Notes: generated by a model from the sequence alone, not told the origin. 64,000 bases of DNA from an uncultured Vampirovibrio sp. (GCA_910583725.1 CAJTXZ010000012.1:1-64000); one strand, 5' to 3'; positions 56,176 through 64,000 are shown, counted from the first letter of the stretch. Numbers and translations: made by a program.

Positions 56176-56379
56176 CTGTGCGACTGGAGTATAGCAGGCT
56201 CTGTACAGTGTGATAACGGCTGGAGCTTGTGTTTGGGCTCTGCTGATAATAGGTGCGTGCCGTTTGATTTATGGAGCAGCACTTTTCAAGCAGGCTCAGA
56301 CTATCATAGAGGCCATTTGGCAGGCGGAGTTTATAGTACGTGGTATTACACTGCTTTATTTCCCTTTTCGGTGCGCTGT
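56176..56379 (+). pseudogene. Silent cassette 43
   Basis: LCDWSIAGSVQC, CVPFDLWSS, FPFSVRC, stop four codons on. Extended upstream homology with cassette 41. Confidence 0.74.
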
Positions 56380-56438
56380 GCAGTGGCTTTGTGAATGGTT
56401 CTAGCGTGCATTATCTTTGTGTAGAGTACCATTCCACG

Positions 56439-56660
56439 CTGTGCGACGAGCATTCTGCGGGCTCTGTGCGGTGCACTACTGCTGTGGGCTGTACTGGCGC
56501 CGGTGTTCCTAACTGGATTAATGCTTGTTATCCTCAGTATATATGGACACATAAGCCTGATGCTACGGGCGGGGTTTACTTTGCCTTATATAATAGTATA
56601 TTTGGTGGCCAAGCTTGTGCTGGCGCACTTTGTACAGTTACACCTGCCTTTTCGGTGCGC
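56439..56660 (+). pseudogene. Silent cassette 44 (last)
   Basis: LCDEHSAGSVRC, CYPQYIWTH, extra Cys pair, PAFSVRP. Beyond it the sequence returns to AT-rich DNA; 56661-56909 holds no gene. Confidence 0.73.
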
Positions 56661-56909
56661 CCTCTAACCTTTGTTTGTTGCGTTCTTGTGTTTTGGTCTT
56701 GGCTTACCTTCCCTTTTAGCACCTGTATCGGCTTTGGATTTGAAGACAGTTTTTATAGTTTTATAATATTTGTTTCAAAATTCAATTGTTGTTTAATGTA
56801 AAAAGTCTTTTTGCGAGTTATAAATTTTTTAAATATATTCTAGTAAAGCTTTTATGGCAATTATTTTGTCCTTGTTTAAAAGCTTCGATAGTCTTAAACG
56901 TGATTAATA

Positions 56910-57602
56910 TTATCTTCCATGGATTGGCGGAGGCTGAATATACATAGGGTTTAGGTTGTGCCACAAAAAGCTCTCTCTATCTGTATGTCCCGTAGTTTCA
57001 AATTGTTTTTTTGCAATCTTAATCAACGACCCTGAAAGATTTACATTATCTTCTTCAAAATTAATTAGCGTCAAATCCTTGTCTGGTGCTTGTTTGGAGA
57101 AATACTTATCATCATTTGACTTGTCTTGCAAAGTTTTTAAGTGTGCAATGGCAGAAGTGTCACATATAATGTGGTTTTTAGTTATATGATTTAAGATTTC
57201 ATTATAAGGAATAAGTTCAATTTTGTTATTATTCCTGAAATAAAACATTTCTTTTCTGGCGTCAAGAATAATATCCGGATTAATGTTTTCATAGGTTTTA
57301 TACAAAATATCAAGTGAATTAATGCCGACAACATTTTTATTTAGCTCTTTTGCCATAGTCTTTGCAACAGTTACCCCGACGCGAATTCCTGTAAAGCTTC
57401 CAGGACCCTTGTTTACAGCCATTAAATCAATATTTTGAAGCTTTGCATTATTATTTTCTAAAATTTCTTTTATGCCTGAAATTAAATAAGCGCTGTGGTA
57501 ATTTTTTGTATCTGTTTCAAAAATTTTTGAATCAATCTTATCATTAATTAAAAGGCTTATATACGTTTTATTTAGGGTTGTATCAAAAGCTAAAATATTC
57601 AT
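56910..57602 (-). CDS. tsaB: tRNA N6-threonylcarbamoyladenosine protein TsaB
   Basis: 230 residues. ASKHA-fold start MNILAFDTTLNKTYISLL, then NKGPGSFTGIRVGVTVAKTMA, the hallmark of TsaB. Works with TsaD and TsaE to modify A37 of ANN-decoding tRNAs. Its ATG overlaps the tsaE stop by 4 bases. An imperfect inverted repeat (AAGCTTTTA...TAAAAGCTT) about 20-65 bases past its stop may be a terminator. Confidence 0.93.
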   Translation of the reverse strand: MNILAFDTTLNKTYISLLINDKIDSKIFETDTKNYHSAYLISGIKEILENNNAKLQNIDLMAVNKGPGSFTGIRVGVTVAKTMAKELNKNVVGINSLDILYKTYENINPDIILDARKEMFYFRNNNKIELIPYNEILNHITKNHIICDTSAIAHLKTLQDKSNDDKYFSKQAPDKDLTLINFEEDNVNLSGSLIKIAKKQFETTGHTDRESFLWHNLNPMYIQPPPIHGR

Positions 57603-58108
57603 TTTAATCCCTCTTTATTAAACTCTGCCTTGATTTTTTGTACCAAAACTTCATATTTTTCGCCCACAGGTTCAAATTCATAATATCTTGTATCATCATA
57701 ATTATTTTCTTCATAATAAACTTTGATGTTAAGCCTGTTATAGGGAAGTTCATCTGCACCAAAATCCGCCCATTCAACAAAGGTTAAAACACCATCTTTA
57801 GAATACTCTCTAAGTTCTTCTTTTATGGTTTTAAGACCTTCATTTTCAAGCCTGTATAAGTCAAAATGATAAACAGACATCTCATTTGAGCGCATTTTTG
57901 CGCCTTTATATTCGTTTAATATTACAAAGCTTGGGCTTGTGATTTTTTCTTTTACGCCCAAGTTTTTTAATACAAACCTGACAAAAGCTGTTTTTCCAGC
58001 ACCAATGTCGCCAAATAATGATACAAAAGCCCCTTCTTCTGTAAGGTTTTGCGCAAATATTTGAGCAAGTTTTTGTGTTTCATTGGTATTTTTAGTCTTT
58101 ATTTTCAT
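57599..58108 (-). CDS. tsaE: tRNA threonylcarbamoyladenosine ATPase TsaE
   Basis: 169 residues from ATG 58108 (MKIKTKNTNETQKLAQIF); the frame is open 22 codons upstream but reads an atypical hydrophobic stretch. Walker A GDIGAGKTAFVRFVL, SPSFVILNEY, and YHFDLYRLENEG with LTFVEWADFG, all typical of TsaE. Operon with tsaB. Confidence 0.93.
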   Translation of the reverse strand: MKIKTKNTNETQKLAQIFAQNLTEEGAFVSLFGDIGAGKTAFVRFVLKNLGVKEKITSPSFVILNEYKGAKMRSNEMSVYHFDLYRLENEGLKTIKEELREYSKDGVLTFVEWADFGADELPYNRLNIKVYYEENNYDDTRYYEFEPVGEKYEVLVQKIKAEFNKEGLK

Positions 58109-58262
58109 AATTTTATATTTTTTAAAGAAAAGTTTGGGAATTTGTATAAAATTAATTGTAACATAAATATACAAATCAACCTTTTTCTTAAAGTTTTTAT
58201 TGTTTTAAGCCGATTATATTAACGAAAGAACATGACTTGGCGATATTTGAAAGGAAAAAATA

Positions 58263-58922
58263 ATGGCGGTAAATTCTCTAAATTTGACAAACACACTCAA
58301 TACAAATAAATTAGCAACAGACAATACAAACAAAAAAACAAACACTTCTGCTAATTTATTTGACAAAGCTTCTTCGGATAAAACTGCAAATAAATCAGAT
58401 AATCCTGCAGCCGCAGCCTCAAATTCTAAAAGTACTGTTTCAGCTGACGGACAAAAAACAAATAATGAATCAAATAAATTATCAGAGTTTGAAAATACAC
58501 AAAAACAAGTTGCTGATTCAGAAAAAAGACTTCTTGAAATACAGCAAAATATGCAGACAAAGGCAGCAGAGCAAGAGATGCTTTATATGCAAATGAGCGA
58601 ACAGCAAGGTATTTTAGAAAGACTTGTTGCACAAACTGAGAAAAAATATAACCCTATAGAACATGGTGACAATATGGATGCTTATGTGCAGTCACAGCTT
58701 TCCGAGAACCCCATGTATGCTGCTGCGTCAAAGGTTTTAACAGAGTTAAAGAATAAAAATCAGGATATTGTAGAAGCTCTTGGTGTTATGAAAATGAATT
58801 TTGCAGATGAACAAACAATTTATACTGAAACCAGTCAAAAATTAATGACCCTTTATAATGAAATAAACGCTATGTATGCTGCCGATGCGGCAAGTTCAGA
58901 ATCTTATGATATGTTGATGTGA
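58263..58922 (+). CDS. Coiled-coil hypothetical protein, 219 residues
   Basis: Ribosome site AAAGGA before ATG 58263. Residues 1-80 are low-complexity Asn/Thr/Ser/Lys; 80-215 are Gln/Glu/Met-rich helices likely to form coiled coil (KRLLEIQQNMQTKAAEQEML). No signal peptide. Followed by a strong terminator, so a monocistronic unit. Family unknown. Confidence 0.75.
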   Translation: MAVNSLNLTNTLNTNKLATDNTNKKTNTSANLFDKASSDKTANKSDNPAAAASNSKSTVSADGQKTNNESNKLSEFENTQKQVADSEKRLLEIQQNMQTKAAEQEMLYMQMSEQQGILERLVAQTEKKYNPIEHGDNMDAYVQSQLSENPMYAAASKVLTELKNKNQDIVEALGVMKMNFADEQTIYTETSQKLMTLYNEINAMYAADAASSESYDMLM

Positions 58923-58945
58923 TTTATAAAATAAAATTTTTATTT

Positions 58946-58972
58946 GCGGCACCTCAATTGGTGCCGCTTTTT
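58946..58972 (+). terminator. Terminator
   Basis: Perfect 8-bp stem GCGGCACC/GGTGCCGC with a six-base loop and T5. Confidence 0.9.
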
Positions 58973-59215
58973 AGTATATTTCCATATTGAAGAGCTAAGA
59001 ATAATAAAATTAAGTAACGACAAGTTTTGTTTGCAGCTTGCTTTTTATTGCCTAAAAGATTATTAAAGTACGTAATTTAAGCTCCTTGTGATTTTTAATT
59101 TATTTTATTGTTACGATTTGTAAAAAATTAAGTTGAATCAGCTCTTTTAAATAAAGTTTTTAAAAGGCATGGACGACACATTAAATATAAGAAAAAGATG
59201 ACAAAGGAAGTATTT

Positions 59216-59398
59216 ATGGAAAACAAAGAATTTGAATTTGATTATTTTGACCCTGTTTATTCAGAGTTTAATCCATTAAGTGATGAAATCAAAAAAGAAA
59301 TTCAAAAATTAATTGAGCCTAAAAAAGAAGAAGATAAAGGCTTTTGCCCTTTGGTTATAAGAAAACTTATGCCCGTTCAAATTATACAACAGGGATAA
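59216..59398 (+). CDS. Small acidic hypothetical protein, 60 residues
   Basis: ATG 59216 with AAAGGAAG six bases upstream is preferred to the in-frame ATG 59198, which has no ribosome site. Reads MENKEFEFDYFDPVYSEF, then a Lys/Glu segment and CPLVIRKLMPVQIIQQG. No family recognised. Confidence 0.6.
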   Translation: MENKEFEFDYFDPVYSEFNPLSDEIKKEIQKLIEPKKEEDKGFCPLVIRKLMPVQIIQQG

Positions 59399-59563
59399 TC
59401 AGCTTTGAGTATATTTAAGATGCGTTAAAATCTGTGAGATTAACCCGGTTTTATCTTTAACGTGTGCAGTTTTTTCTGACGCAACAATGGCATTGTTTAT
59501 TAAATAATGCTGAAAAAACAAGAACAAGCTGTAAAACATTGCTAATTCGGCCCAAATTAGATT

Positions 59564-60187
59564 TTACTTTTGTTCGTGGAATTGCCCGCCGGCACAAATA
59601 ATTTCTATAACCTTTAAAAGAAAGTCTCTTGGCGCATCAACATGTGATAAAAAATGCTCCTGGTTGTCTTTATGGCGTATTGTCATAATCACACTCTGAT
59701 TCTTTTCAGCAGGTACATAAAGAGATGCAACCTCATTATCTAAAAGCACTTTCATTTGGCTGTCAGCATCATGCGCATCCTTCATAAGTACGTTATAATC
59801 GCCATTCAGGGCAAAAATTCTTCCGCAAAATAATGGCGGCTGGCTTTCTCTTGGAATTGCCTTTGGAGAAGCATTAAACCTGTTTGTAAAGCTTATTGTA
59901 TGCCATAAAATATTGATTGTGGCAATTGTTTTTGTGGAATCAACACTTACATATATATTGTTTGCAGGAACGTTTCTAACACTAAATGATTGCTTTAATG
60001 ATTCTGCAACCTGTTCCATAATATCTGTTATCTTTATAAATGTTTCAGCAGTATTATGGGTGGATTTTTGAAAATCTAAAAACTGCTTATACATATATAC
60101 GGCAACAAGTCCGGTTCTTTCCTGAACTACGGACGATTTTCTTATATGATCTTCAAGATTATTTAAACTTTCAAAGTTATTTTGCAA
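59564..60187 (-). CDS. Hypothetical protein, 207 residues
   Basis: TTG start at 60187 (a stop lies three codons upstream, no ATG). Helical first third (SVVQERTGLVAVYMYKQFLD, FIKITDIMEQVAESLKQSF) and a beta-rich remainder ending ICAGGQFHEQK. No signal peptide or known motif. Confidence 0.65.
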   Translation of the reverse strand: MQNNFESLNNLEDHIRKSSVVQERTGLVAVYMYKQFLDFQKSTHNTAETFIKITDIMEQVAESLKQSFSVRNVPANNIYVSVDSTKTIATINILWHTISFTNRFNASPKAIPRESQPPLFCGRIFALNGDYNVLMKDAHDADSQMKVLLDNEVASLYVPAEKNQSVIMTIRHKDNQEHFLSHVDAPRDFLLKVIEIICAGGQFHEQK

Positions 60188-60339
60188 TTTTTATGAAATC
60201 CAAATTTTTGTCATGAGTATAATAACTTAAATATGGGGTTATTTAACACCATCATAATATTTTTTTTACAATTTAGAATACTTGATTTATATTAATTTTC
60301 TCTAAAAATTGTATAATTAAGTAAAACAGGTAATTTTTT

Positions 60340-61242
60340 ATGGGCGTTAATCAAAAATCTAAATCATATTTAAACAGTTTTGAAGAATATCTTAAAAGTG
60401 AAAAAAATTTTTCATCCCACACTATAAGAGCCTATCAGGCTGATGTTTTGACGTTTTTAATATGGGTAAACGAAGCTGATATTAAAGAAATTGATACAAA
60501 AAAATTTAGCGAATACATTTATTTTATCGGCCAATTGAATTATACAAAAACTACGGTTGCAAGAAAAATTGCCTCAATCAGGGCATTTTACAAATTTTTA
60601 TACAGAGAAGAAATAATTGATTTTAACCCGACAGACACTGTGCAGGGCCCAAAAAGAACTAAAAGTCTGCCAAATTTTTTATCTGATGATGAAGTTGAAA
60701 CAATCTTAACAAATGTAAAAATTTCAACGCCAGCAGGATATAGAAATCGTGTAATATTTGAATTATTGTGGGTTTCTGGCATGCGAATAAGCGAATTGTC
60801 CGGACTGAATTATGAAAATTTGAACTTAAATCAAAATGAAATAACAGTTTATGGCAAGGGCGCAAAGGAAAGAATAGTCTTAATTCCAAACAGAACTAAA
60901 GAATCTCTTGAGTATTACATTGAAAATGTTTCTGATTTAATATGTAAAACAGATAAAGCCCCATCAAGCCCTGTCTTTATAAACCATAACGGCTATAGGC
61001 TGCAAAACCAAAGTATTCGAAAAGCGCTCAAGGAAGTACTTAACCACATAGAAATTTCAAAAAAAGTGACTCCGCATGTTTTTAGGCATTCTTTTGCAAC
61101 AAGGCTTCTTGAAAATGGTGCTGATTTAAGGGTTGTGCAGGAACTTTTAGGCCATTCAAGCATTGCAAATACACAAATTTACACCCATGTATCAATACAA
61201 AGACTAAAAACCGTATACGAGCACGCTCACCCAAGGGCATAG
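60340..61242 (+). CDS. Tyrosine recombinase, XerC/XerD type
   Basis: 300 residues. N-terminal SAM-like core-binding domain (SFEEYLKSEKNFSSHTIRAY), then the catalytic domain with Arg in GMRISELSGL, Lys in YGKGAKERIVLI, HVFRHSFATRLL (His-x-x-Arg), GHSS and Tyr in NTQIYTHVS. Length and motifs fit the housekeeping chromosome-dimer recombinase; which of XerC or XerD is not decided. It lies 3.7 kb beyond the cassette array, but nothing links it to the cassettes. Confidence 0.9.
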   Translation: MGVNQKSKSYLNSFEEYLKSEKNFSSHTIRAYQADVLTFLIWVNEADIKEIDTKKFSEYIYFIGQLNYTKTTVARKIASIRAFYKFLYREEIIDFNPTDTVQGPKRTKSLPNFLSDDEVETILTNVKISTPAGYRNRVIFELLWVSGMRISELSGLNYENLNLNQNEITVYGKGAKERIVLIPNRTKESLEYYIENVSDLICKTDKAPSSPVFINHNGYRLQNQSIRKALKEVLNHIEISKKVTPHVFRHSFATRLLENGADLRVVQELLGHSSIANTQIYTHVSIQRLKTVYEHAHPRA

Positions 61243-61276
61243 ATTTAGTATAAACTTATAAAAGACTAAGGGCTTC

Positions 61277-61318
61277 CATGCCGAACGGGCATGAAAAAAG
61301 CTTCCATGTTCGGAAGCT
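61277..61318 (+). terminator. Two small hairpins after the recombinase gene
   Basis: CATGCC/GGCATG (61277-61293) and AGCTTCC/GGAAGCT (61299-61318) follow the stop; both arms repeat GCTTCCATG. No T run, so terminator function is uncertain. The rest of 61319-61498 shows nothing clear. Confidence 0.4.
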
Positions 61319-61498
61319 ATCTTAATATTTGGGCCCGGAGACTTTGCCGACGAGAAAGTTGCAAAAGGACACATGAATTGATTATTCTTGACAGATAGTT
61401 TGACTATTTCGGCAACATAAATAATGCAACTTTACGTTAATGTTTGCATTTTATTATCTGAAATTTATTATAAAAAAGCAAGGATTTTCTGCGCCTTT

Positions 61499-62029
61499 TT
61501 ACAGATTTTTTCCTAATTCATAGGCTTGTTTAGTATATTCTGTATTATTAATCGCACCTTCTTGCCAAACCCCCGGACAAACAATTTGAGCAACATCTTC
61601 CCAACCCAAATAATCTGTTAAAACTTTATAATGTTTTCTAATTACATCTTCTTTGACTTTGCTGTTATCGGCATAAGTTAAAAACAAAGCTGCTTTTTTG
61701 GGAGTATGAATTTTTCCATTGATTGAATAAAATCTATCAATTACAGTTTTTAATTGAGCACTTATACCAAAATAGTACATAGCTGTTGCAAAAACTACCG
61801 TATCAGAATCAACAATATTTTCTTTCACAAAATTAAAATCATCGTCAAATATGCAATCACCATCCATTCCGCATTTATTACAAGCAGCACAAGGATGAAC
61901 CTTTTTAAATGCCGAGTCAAAACGAACAACATTGTGTCCTTTTTCTGTTGCACCTTTTATAAAATTATCAGCTAAAGTATTTGAGTTTCCGTTTTTTCTT
62001 GGGCTTCCTGTTAAAACTAATATCTTCAT
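61499..62029 (-). CDS. Flavodoxin-family NAD(P)H-dependent FMN reductase
   Basis: 176 residues. FMN-binding start LVLTGSPRKNGNSNTLADNF, a Cys cluster CAACNKCGMDGDC (iron-sulfur flavoprotein-like), and FATAMYYFGISAQLKTVIDRF, all typical of this family. Cytoplasmic redox enzyme, substrate unknown. First listed of a minus-strand cluster with an exported monooxygenase-like protein and a decarboxylase-cupin. Confidence 0.88.
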   Translation of the reverse strand: MKILVLTGSPRKNGNSNTLADNFIKGATEKGHNVVRFDSAFKKVHPCAACNKCGMDGDCIFDDDFNFVKENIVDSDTVVFATAMYYFGISAQLKTVIDRFYSINGKIHTPKKAALFLTYADNSKVKEDVIRKHYKVLTDYLGWEDVAQIVCPGVWQEGAINNTEYTKQAYELGKNL

Positions 62030-62050
62030 TTTTTATCCTCCTTTTTAACC

Positions 62051-62463
62051 TTACTTTGCTCTTTTAAATATCTTATCAAAATTTTCGGGACAAAGCTGAT
62101 AAGCATCAACTAAATCAAGATGTTTTACCATATGCAAAGTTCCCTCTTTGTATTTTCTAAAATGAGGGATGCAATATGTTTTTTATAAGCATCTTGATTT
62201 TTGTAGATTTCTAAAATTCTAATTAAATTATTATCTTTAATCACAGCCATCGGATAAATTGATACAACATCTTTTTCGTTTTTTATTGAATCTTTTGCAA
62301 CTTCCCTTGCATATCCTAAATATTCTTCCAAATATTCAGGATAAACTTCAATTTCAGAAATTCTAACAATCATTCCGTTATTGTTATCTTGCACTATTTC
62401 ATTTGCCAATGTTGGAATTCCTCCTATAAAAAATAAAATTGTAAGTATTAATAAAAATCGCAT
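62051..62463 (-). pseudogene. Exported antibiotic-biosynthesis-monooxygenase-type protein, frameshifted
   Basis: Signal peptide MRFLLILTILFFIGGIPTLA, then an ABM ferredoxin-like fold (VRISEIEVYPEYLEEYLGYA, RILEIYKNQDAYKKHIAS). After the IAS segment the frame shifts and stops at 62125. In the neighbouring frame the expected C-terminus continues (HFRKYKEGTLHMVKHLDLVD to FKRAK, TAA 62051). One extra C in the run at 62166-62168 restores a protein of about 137 residues. Real inactivation or a sequence error. Confidence 0.75.
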
Positions 62464-62472
62464 TTTTACTTC

Positions 62473-63327
62473 CTATTTTAATTTATTATACTCATCATCA
62501 GTAACGGGTTCAAGCCAAACATTCTCGGTTTCCTCACCATCAATTTCAACGGCAATATGTGAAAACCAAAAATCAGATGCTGCTCCATGCCAGTGTTTTA
62601 CATTTGCAGGAATATTTATAACATCGCCGGGATTCATTTCAACAGGCGCTTTTCCCCATTCCTGATAATATCCTCTGCCGCCTATTACAATTAACATTTG
62701 ACCACCGCCTGATTTTGCGTGGTGAATATGCCAATTATTTCTACATTTTGGCTCAAACGTTACATTAAACATTTTGACTTGTGTAGTTGAAATCGGGGCA
62801 ATATAACTTTGTCCGATAAAATATTTTGCATACGCATTATTAGGTTCACCTATCGGAAACATAATGGTTTGAGCGTATTTATCTTTTTCAGTAAGGGCAA
62901 GAGTATTTTCATTCCATACTTCTTTGGCTAAATTAAACGCAGCCCAAGCCTTGGGCCATCCTGCATAAAAAGCTGTATTTGTAATAATTGCTGCAGCTTC
63001 TTCTTTTGTTACGCCATGATTTTTAGCATTTTGAAGGTGATATTTTAAAGAATTATCGGTTATGCCTTGTGAAATTAAAGCTGTCATTGTAATGATACTT
63101 CTTGTTTTAGTATCAATATCCTGATTGTTCCAATTTTCACCAAATAAAATATCATCATTAAAATGTGCAAACTCAGGGGCAAAAGCTCCTAATTGAGTTC
63201 TTCCTGCTGTTTGAGTTATTTTTTTCATTCTTTTATCCTCACAATTTTTTGCTAAAACAAAACCGTTCTGAAATATAAACAACGCTAAAATTAATATTGC
63301 CAAATGTCGTGATAATTTTTTAAGCAA
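62473..63327 (-). CDS. Exported carboxymuconolactone decarboxylase-cupin fusion
   Basis: 284 residues. Signal peptide 1-26 (LAILILALFIFQNGFVLA); carboxymuconolactone decarboxylase-like domain about 40-140 (DIDTKTRSIITMTALISQG, HGVTKEEAAAIITNTAFYAG); cupin about 175-265 with metal-type residues (NNWHIHHAKSGGGQMLIVIG, NVKHWHGAA). Likely a periplasmic enzyme or sensor of small reactive molecules. Overlaps the upstream DUF3737 gene by 8 bases. Confidence 0.88.
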   Translation of the reverse strand: MLKKLSRHLAILILALFIFQNGFVLAKNCEDKRMKKITQTAGRTQLGAFAPEFAHFNDDILFGENWNNQDIDTKTRSIITMTALISQGITDNSLKYHLQNAKNHGVTKEEAAAIITNTAFYAGWPKAWAAFNLAKEVWNENTLALTEKDKYAQTIMFPIGEPNNAYAKYFIGQSYIAPISTTQVKMFNVTFEPKCRNNWHIHHAKSGGGQMLIVIGGRGYYQEWGKAPVEMNPGDVINIPANVKHWHGAASDFWFSHIAVEIDGEETENVWLEPVTDDEYNKLK

Positions 63328-64000
63328 TTTTTGTTACCTCCTGTTCTCTTAATAAAACTTTTCCATCACATTTCATAATCGCATCTTCTCTGATTATTTC
63401 ACCAACAGAATCAGCAGCTATTGTTCCTGATTTCGGATTTTTAACAGAAACTATATGACCGTTTATGGTAGCTTCAACATCGGAATATTCAAATGACAAA
63501 TCGGTATTTTTCATTTCGCAATTTATTAGTTTTAAATTCTTACAATAACAAAGCGGTTGGGTTCCTATGATTTTGCAGTTAATCAAGGTAAGGTTTTCAG
63601 AAAACCATCCCAAATACTCACCTTTAACAATAGAATTTACAACAGTAATATTTTTACTGTGCCAAAACGCATCCTTAGTATCAAGGTTTGAATTTGTAAT
63701 ATGCAAATTTTTCATATATTGAAAAGAATATTTACCCGTCATAGTCAAATTGTCAATCTCGACATTTTTAGATTCAAAAAGAAAATATACAGAATCAATT
63801 TTTGAATTGGTTATATTTGCCCCTTTGCATCGCCAACCAAATTCGGCAGATGCAATGTCGGAATTATTAACTACTATATTTTTACATTCTCTAAGGCATT
63901 TAATCCCTGTAATATCGCAATCTTCAATTGCTCCGTTATCGCAATACCACAAAGGTGCTCTTGTAAGTTCATCCATAGAAGATTTTTTAAGGGTAAACTT
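63320..64000 (-). CDS. DUF3737 family protein (5' end cut by window)
   Basis: The frame stays open to the right edge, so ATG 63976 is internal. Repeated short strands (NIVVNNSDIAS, NVEIDNLTMTGKYSF, DAFWHSKNITVV, GEYLGWFSENLTLINC) match the beta-helical DUF3737 family. Its role is unknown in that family. No signal peptide in the visible part. Probably the upstream gene of the redox cluster. Confidence 0.85.
   Translation of the reverse strand, partial: KFTLKKSSMDELTRAPLWYCDNGAIEDCDITGIKCLRECKNIVVNNSDIASAEFGWRCKGANITNSKIDSVYFLFESKNVEIDNLTMTGKYSFQYMKNLHITNSNLDTKDAFWHSKNITVVNSIVKGEYLGWFSENLTLINCKIIGTQPLCYCKNLKLINCEMKNTDLSFEYSDVEATINGHIVSVKNPKSGTIAADSVGEIIREDAIMKCDGKVLLREQEVTKIA

Larger units (their letters stand above)
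40839..56660 (+). repeat. Array of about 44 silent coding cassettes (candidate variation library)
   Basis: All cassettes lie on the plus strand. Consensus: box A CTGTGCGAC (LCD), box B GCAGGCTCTGTGCGGTGC (AGSVRC or SVQC), box C GGCTGTGCGGGCGC (GCAGA), box D (CYPxxxWSG), a variable stretch, and box E GCCTTTTCGGTGCGCTGT (AFSVRC). Almost every copy is open from A to E, yet most have no start codon, ribosome site or promoter, and stops follow soon after E. Spacers over 300 bases: 41803-42270, 47356-47659, 49090-49531, 50827-51135, 51355-51662, 54914-55330, 55819-56175. The closing SVRC resembles the end of FISUMP-type surface domains. Interpretation as gene-conversion donors is inference. Confidence 0.8.

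Noticed and set aside
40839..56660. Many open frames of 60-280 codons in the array as independent genes
   Set aside because: They lack credible starts and ribosome sites, and the cassette-like part recurs in whichever frame contains the boxes; other frames are shadows.
40839..56660. Diversity-generating retroelement
   Set aside because: No reverse transcriptase, no single template/variable repeat pair, and variation is not limited to adenine sites; dozens of full cassettes are present instead.
40839..61242. Integron with XerC/D-like integrase at 60340
   Set aside because: The recombinase looks like a housekeeping Xer protein, is separated by several genes, and no attC-type palindromes follow a consistent spacing between cassettes.
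60340..61242. Recombinase dedicated to the cassettes
   Set aside because: Typical XerC/D length and motifs, no adjacent target sites; proximity alone is weak.

Overview
The window looks like a chromosome segment of a low-GC, gut-type, non-photosynthetic relative of cyanobacteria (Melainabacteria/Vampirovibrionia, probably Gastranaerophilales). This is inference. It rests on a long NusB starting MQARRASRELAL, which resembles cyanobacterial NusB; an 822-residue RecG with a long N-terminal extension; a DUF1822-like domain fused to a TonB-like C-terminus; and anaerobe oxidative-stress genes (desulfoferrodoxin plus ferritin). No rRNA, tRNA, CRISPR array or insertion sequence was seen.

Layout. 1-34.9 kb is ordinary, mostly tightly packed housekeeping DNA: ctpA, a CHASE2 adenylate/guanylate cyclase, recG, a DUF1822/zinc-finger/TonB-like membrane protein, glyS, a GT4 glycosyltransferase, nusB, ftsY, ilvB-ilvN, a SulP transporter, dfx-ftn, a higBA-type module with a frameshifted toxin, nth, trxA, a large phosphohexomutase, a 938-residue membrane protein, and a histidine kinase/response regulator/exported protein operon. 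A candidate small RNA lies at about 23.65-23.78 kb. Two gene-free stretches (1.44-2.72 kb and 34.9-36.0 kb) carry a scattered degenerate motif and border very small basic ORFs that end at hairpin terminators.

36.4-39.4 kb (minus strand) encodes a very large glycine-rich protein with a type IV prepilin N-terminus, split by a frameshift in a G-rich tract. A divergent Xre-type regulator and a palindromic operator/promoter region separate it from the array.

40.8-56.7 kb is the remarkable part: about 44 plus-strand copies of a startless coding cassette (roughly 60-80 codons each). Nearly all are open from a 5' box (LCD...AGSVRC) through a Cys/Trp core (CYPxxxWSG) to a 3' box (AFSVRC). Most have no start codon, ribosome site or promoter, and the spacers hold stops. 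The cassettes are mosaics of one another, share recombination-length conserved boxes, and are G/T-rich compared with the AT-rich surroundings. This is the layout expected of a silent-cassette library for antigenic or receptor variation of a surface (probably pilin-like) protein by gene conversion. The expressed recipient is not in the window.

56.9-64 kb returns to normal genes: tsaB-tsaE, a coiled-coil protein, small hypotheticals, a XerC/D-type recombinase, and a minus-strand redox cluster (flavodoxin-family reductase, frameshifted exported monooxygenase, exported carboxymuconolactone decarboxylase-cupin, DUF3737 protein running off the right edge).
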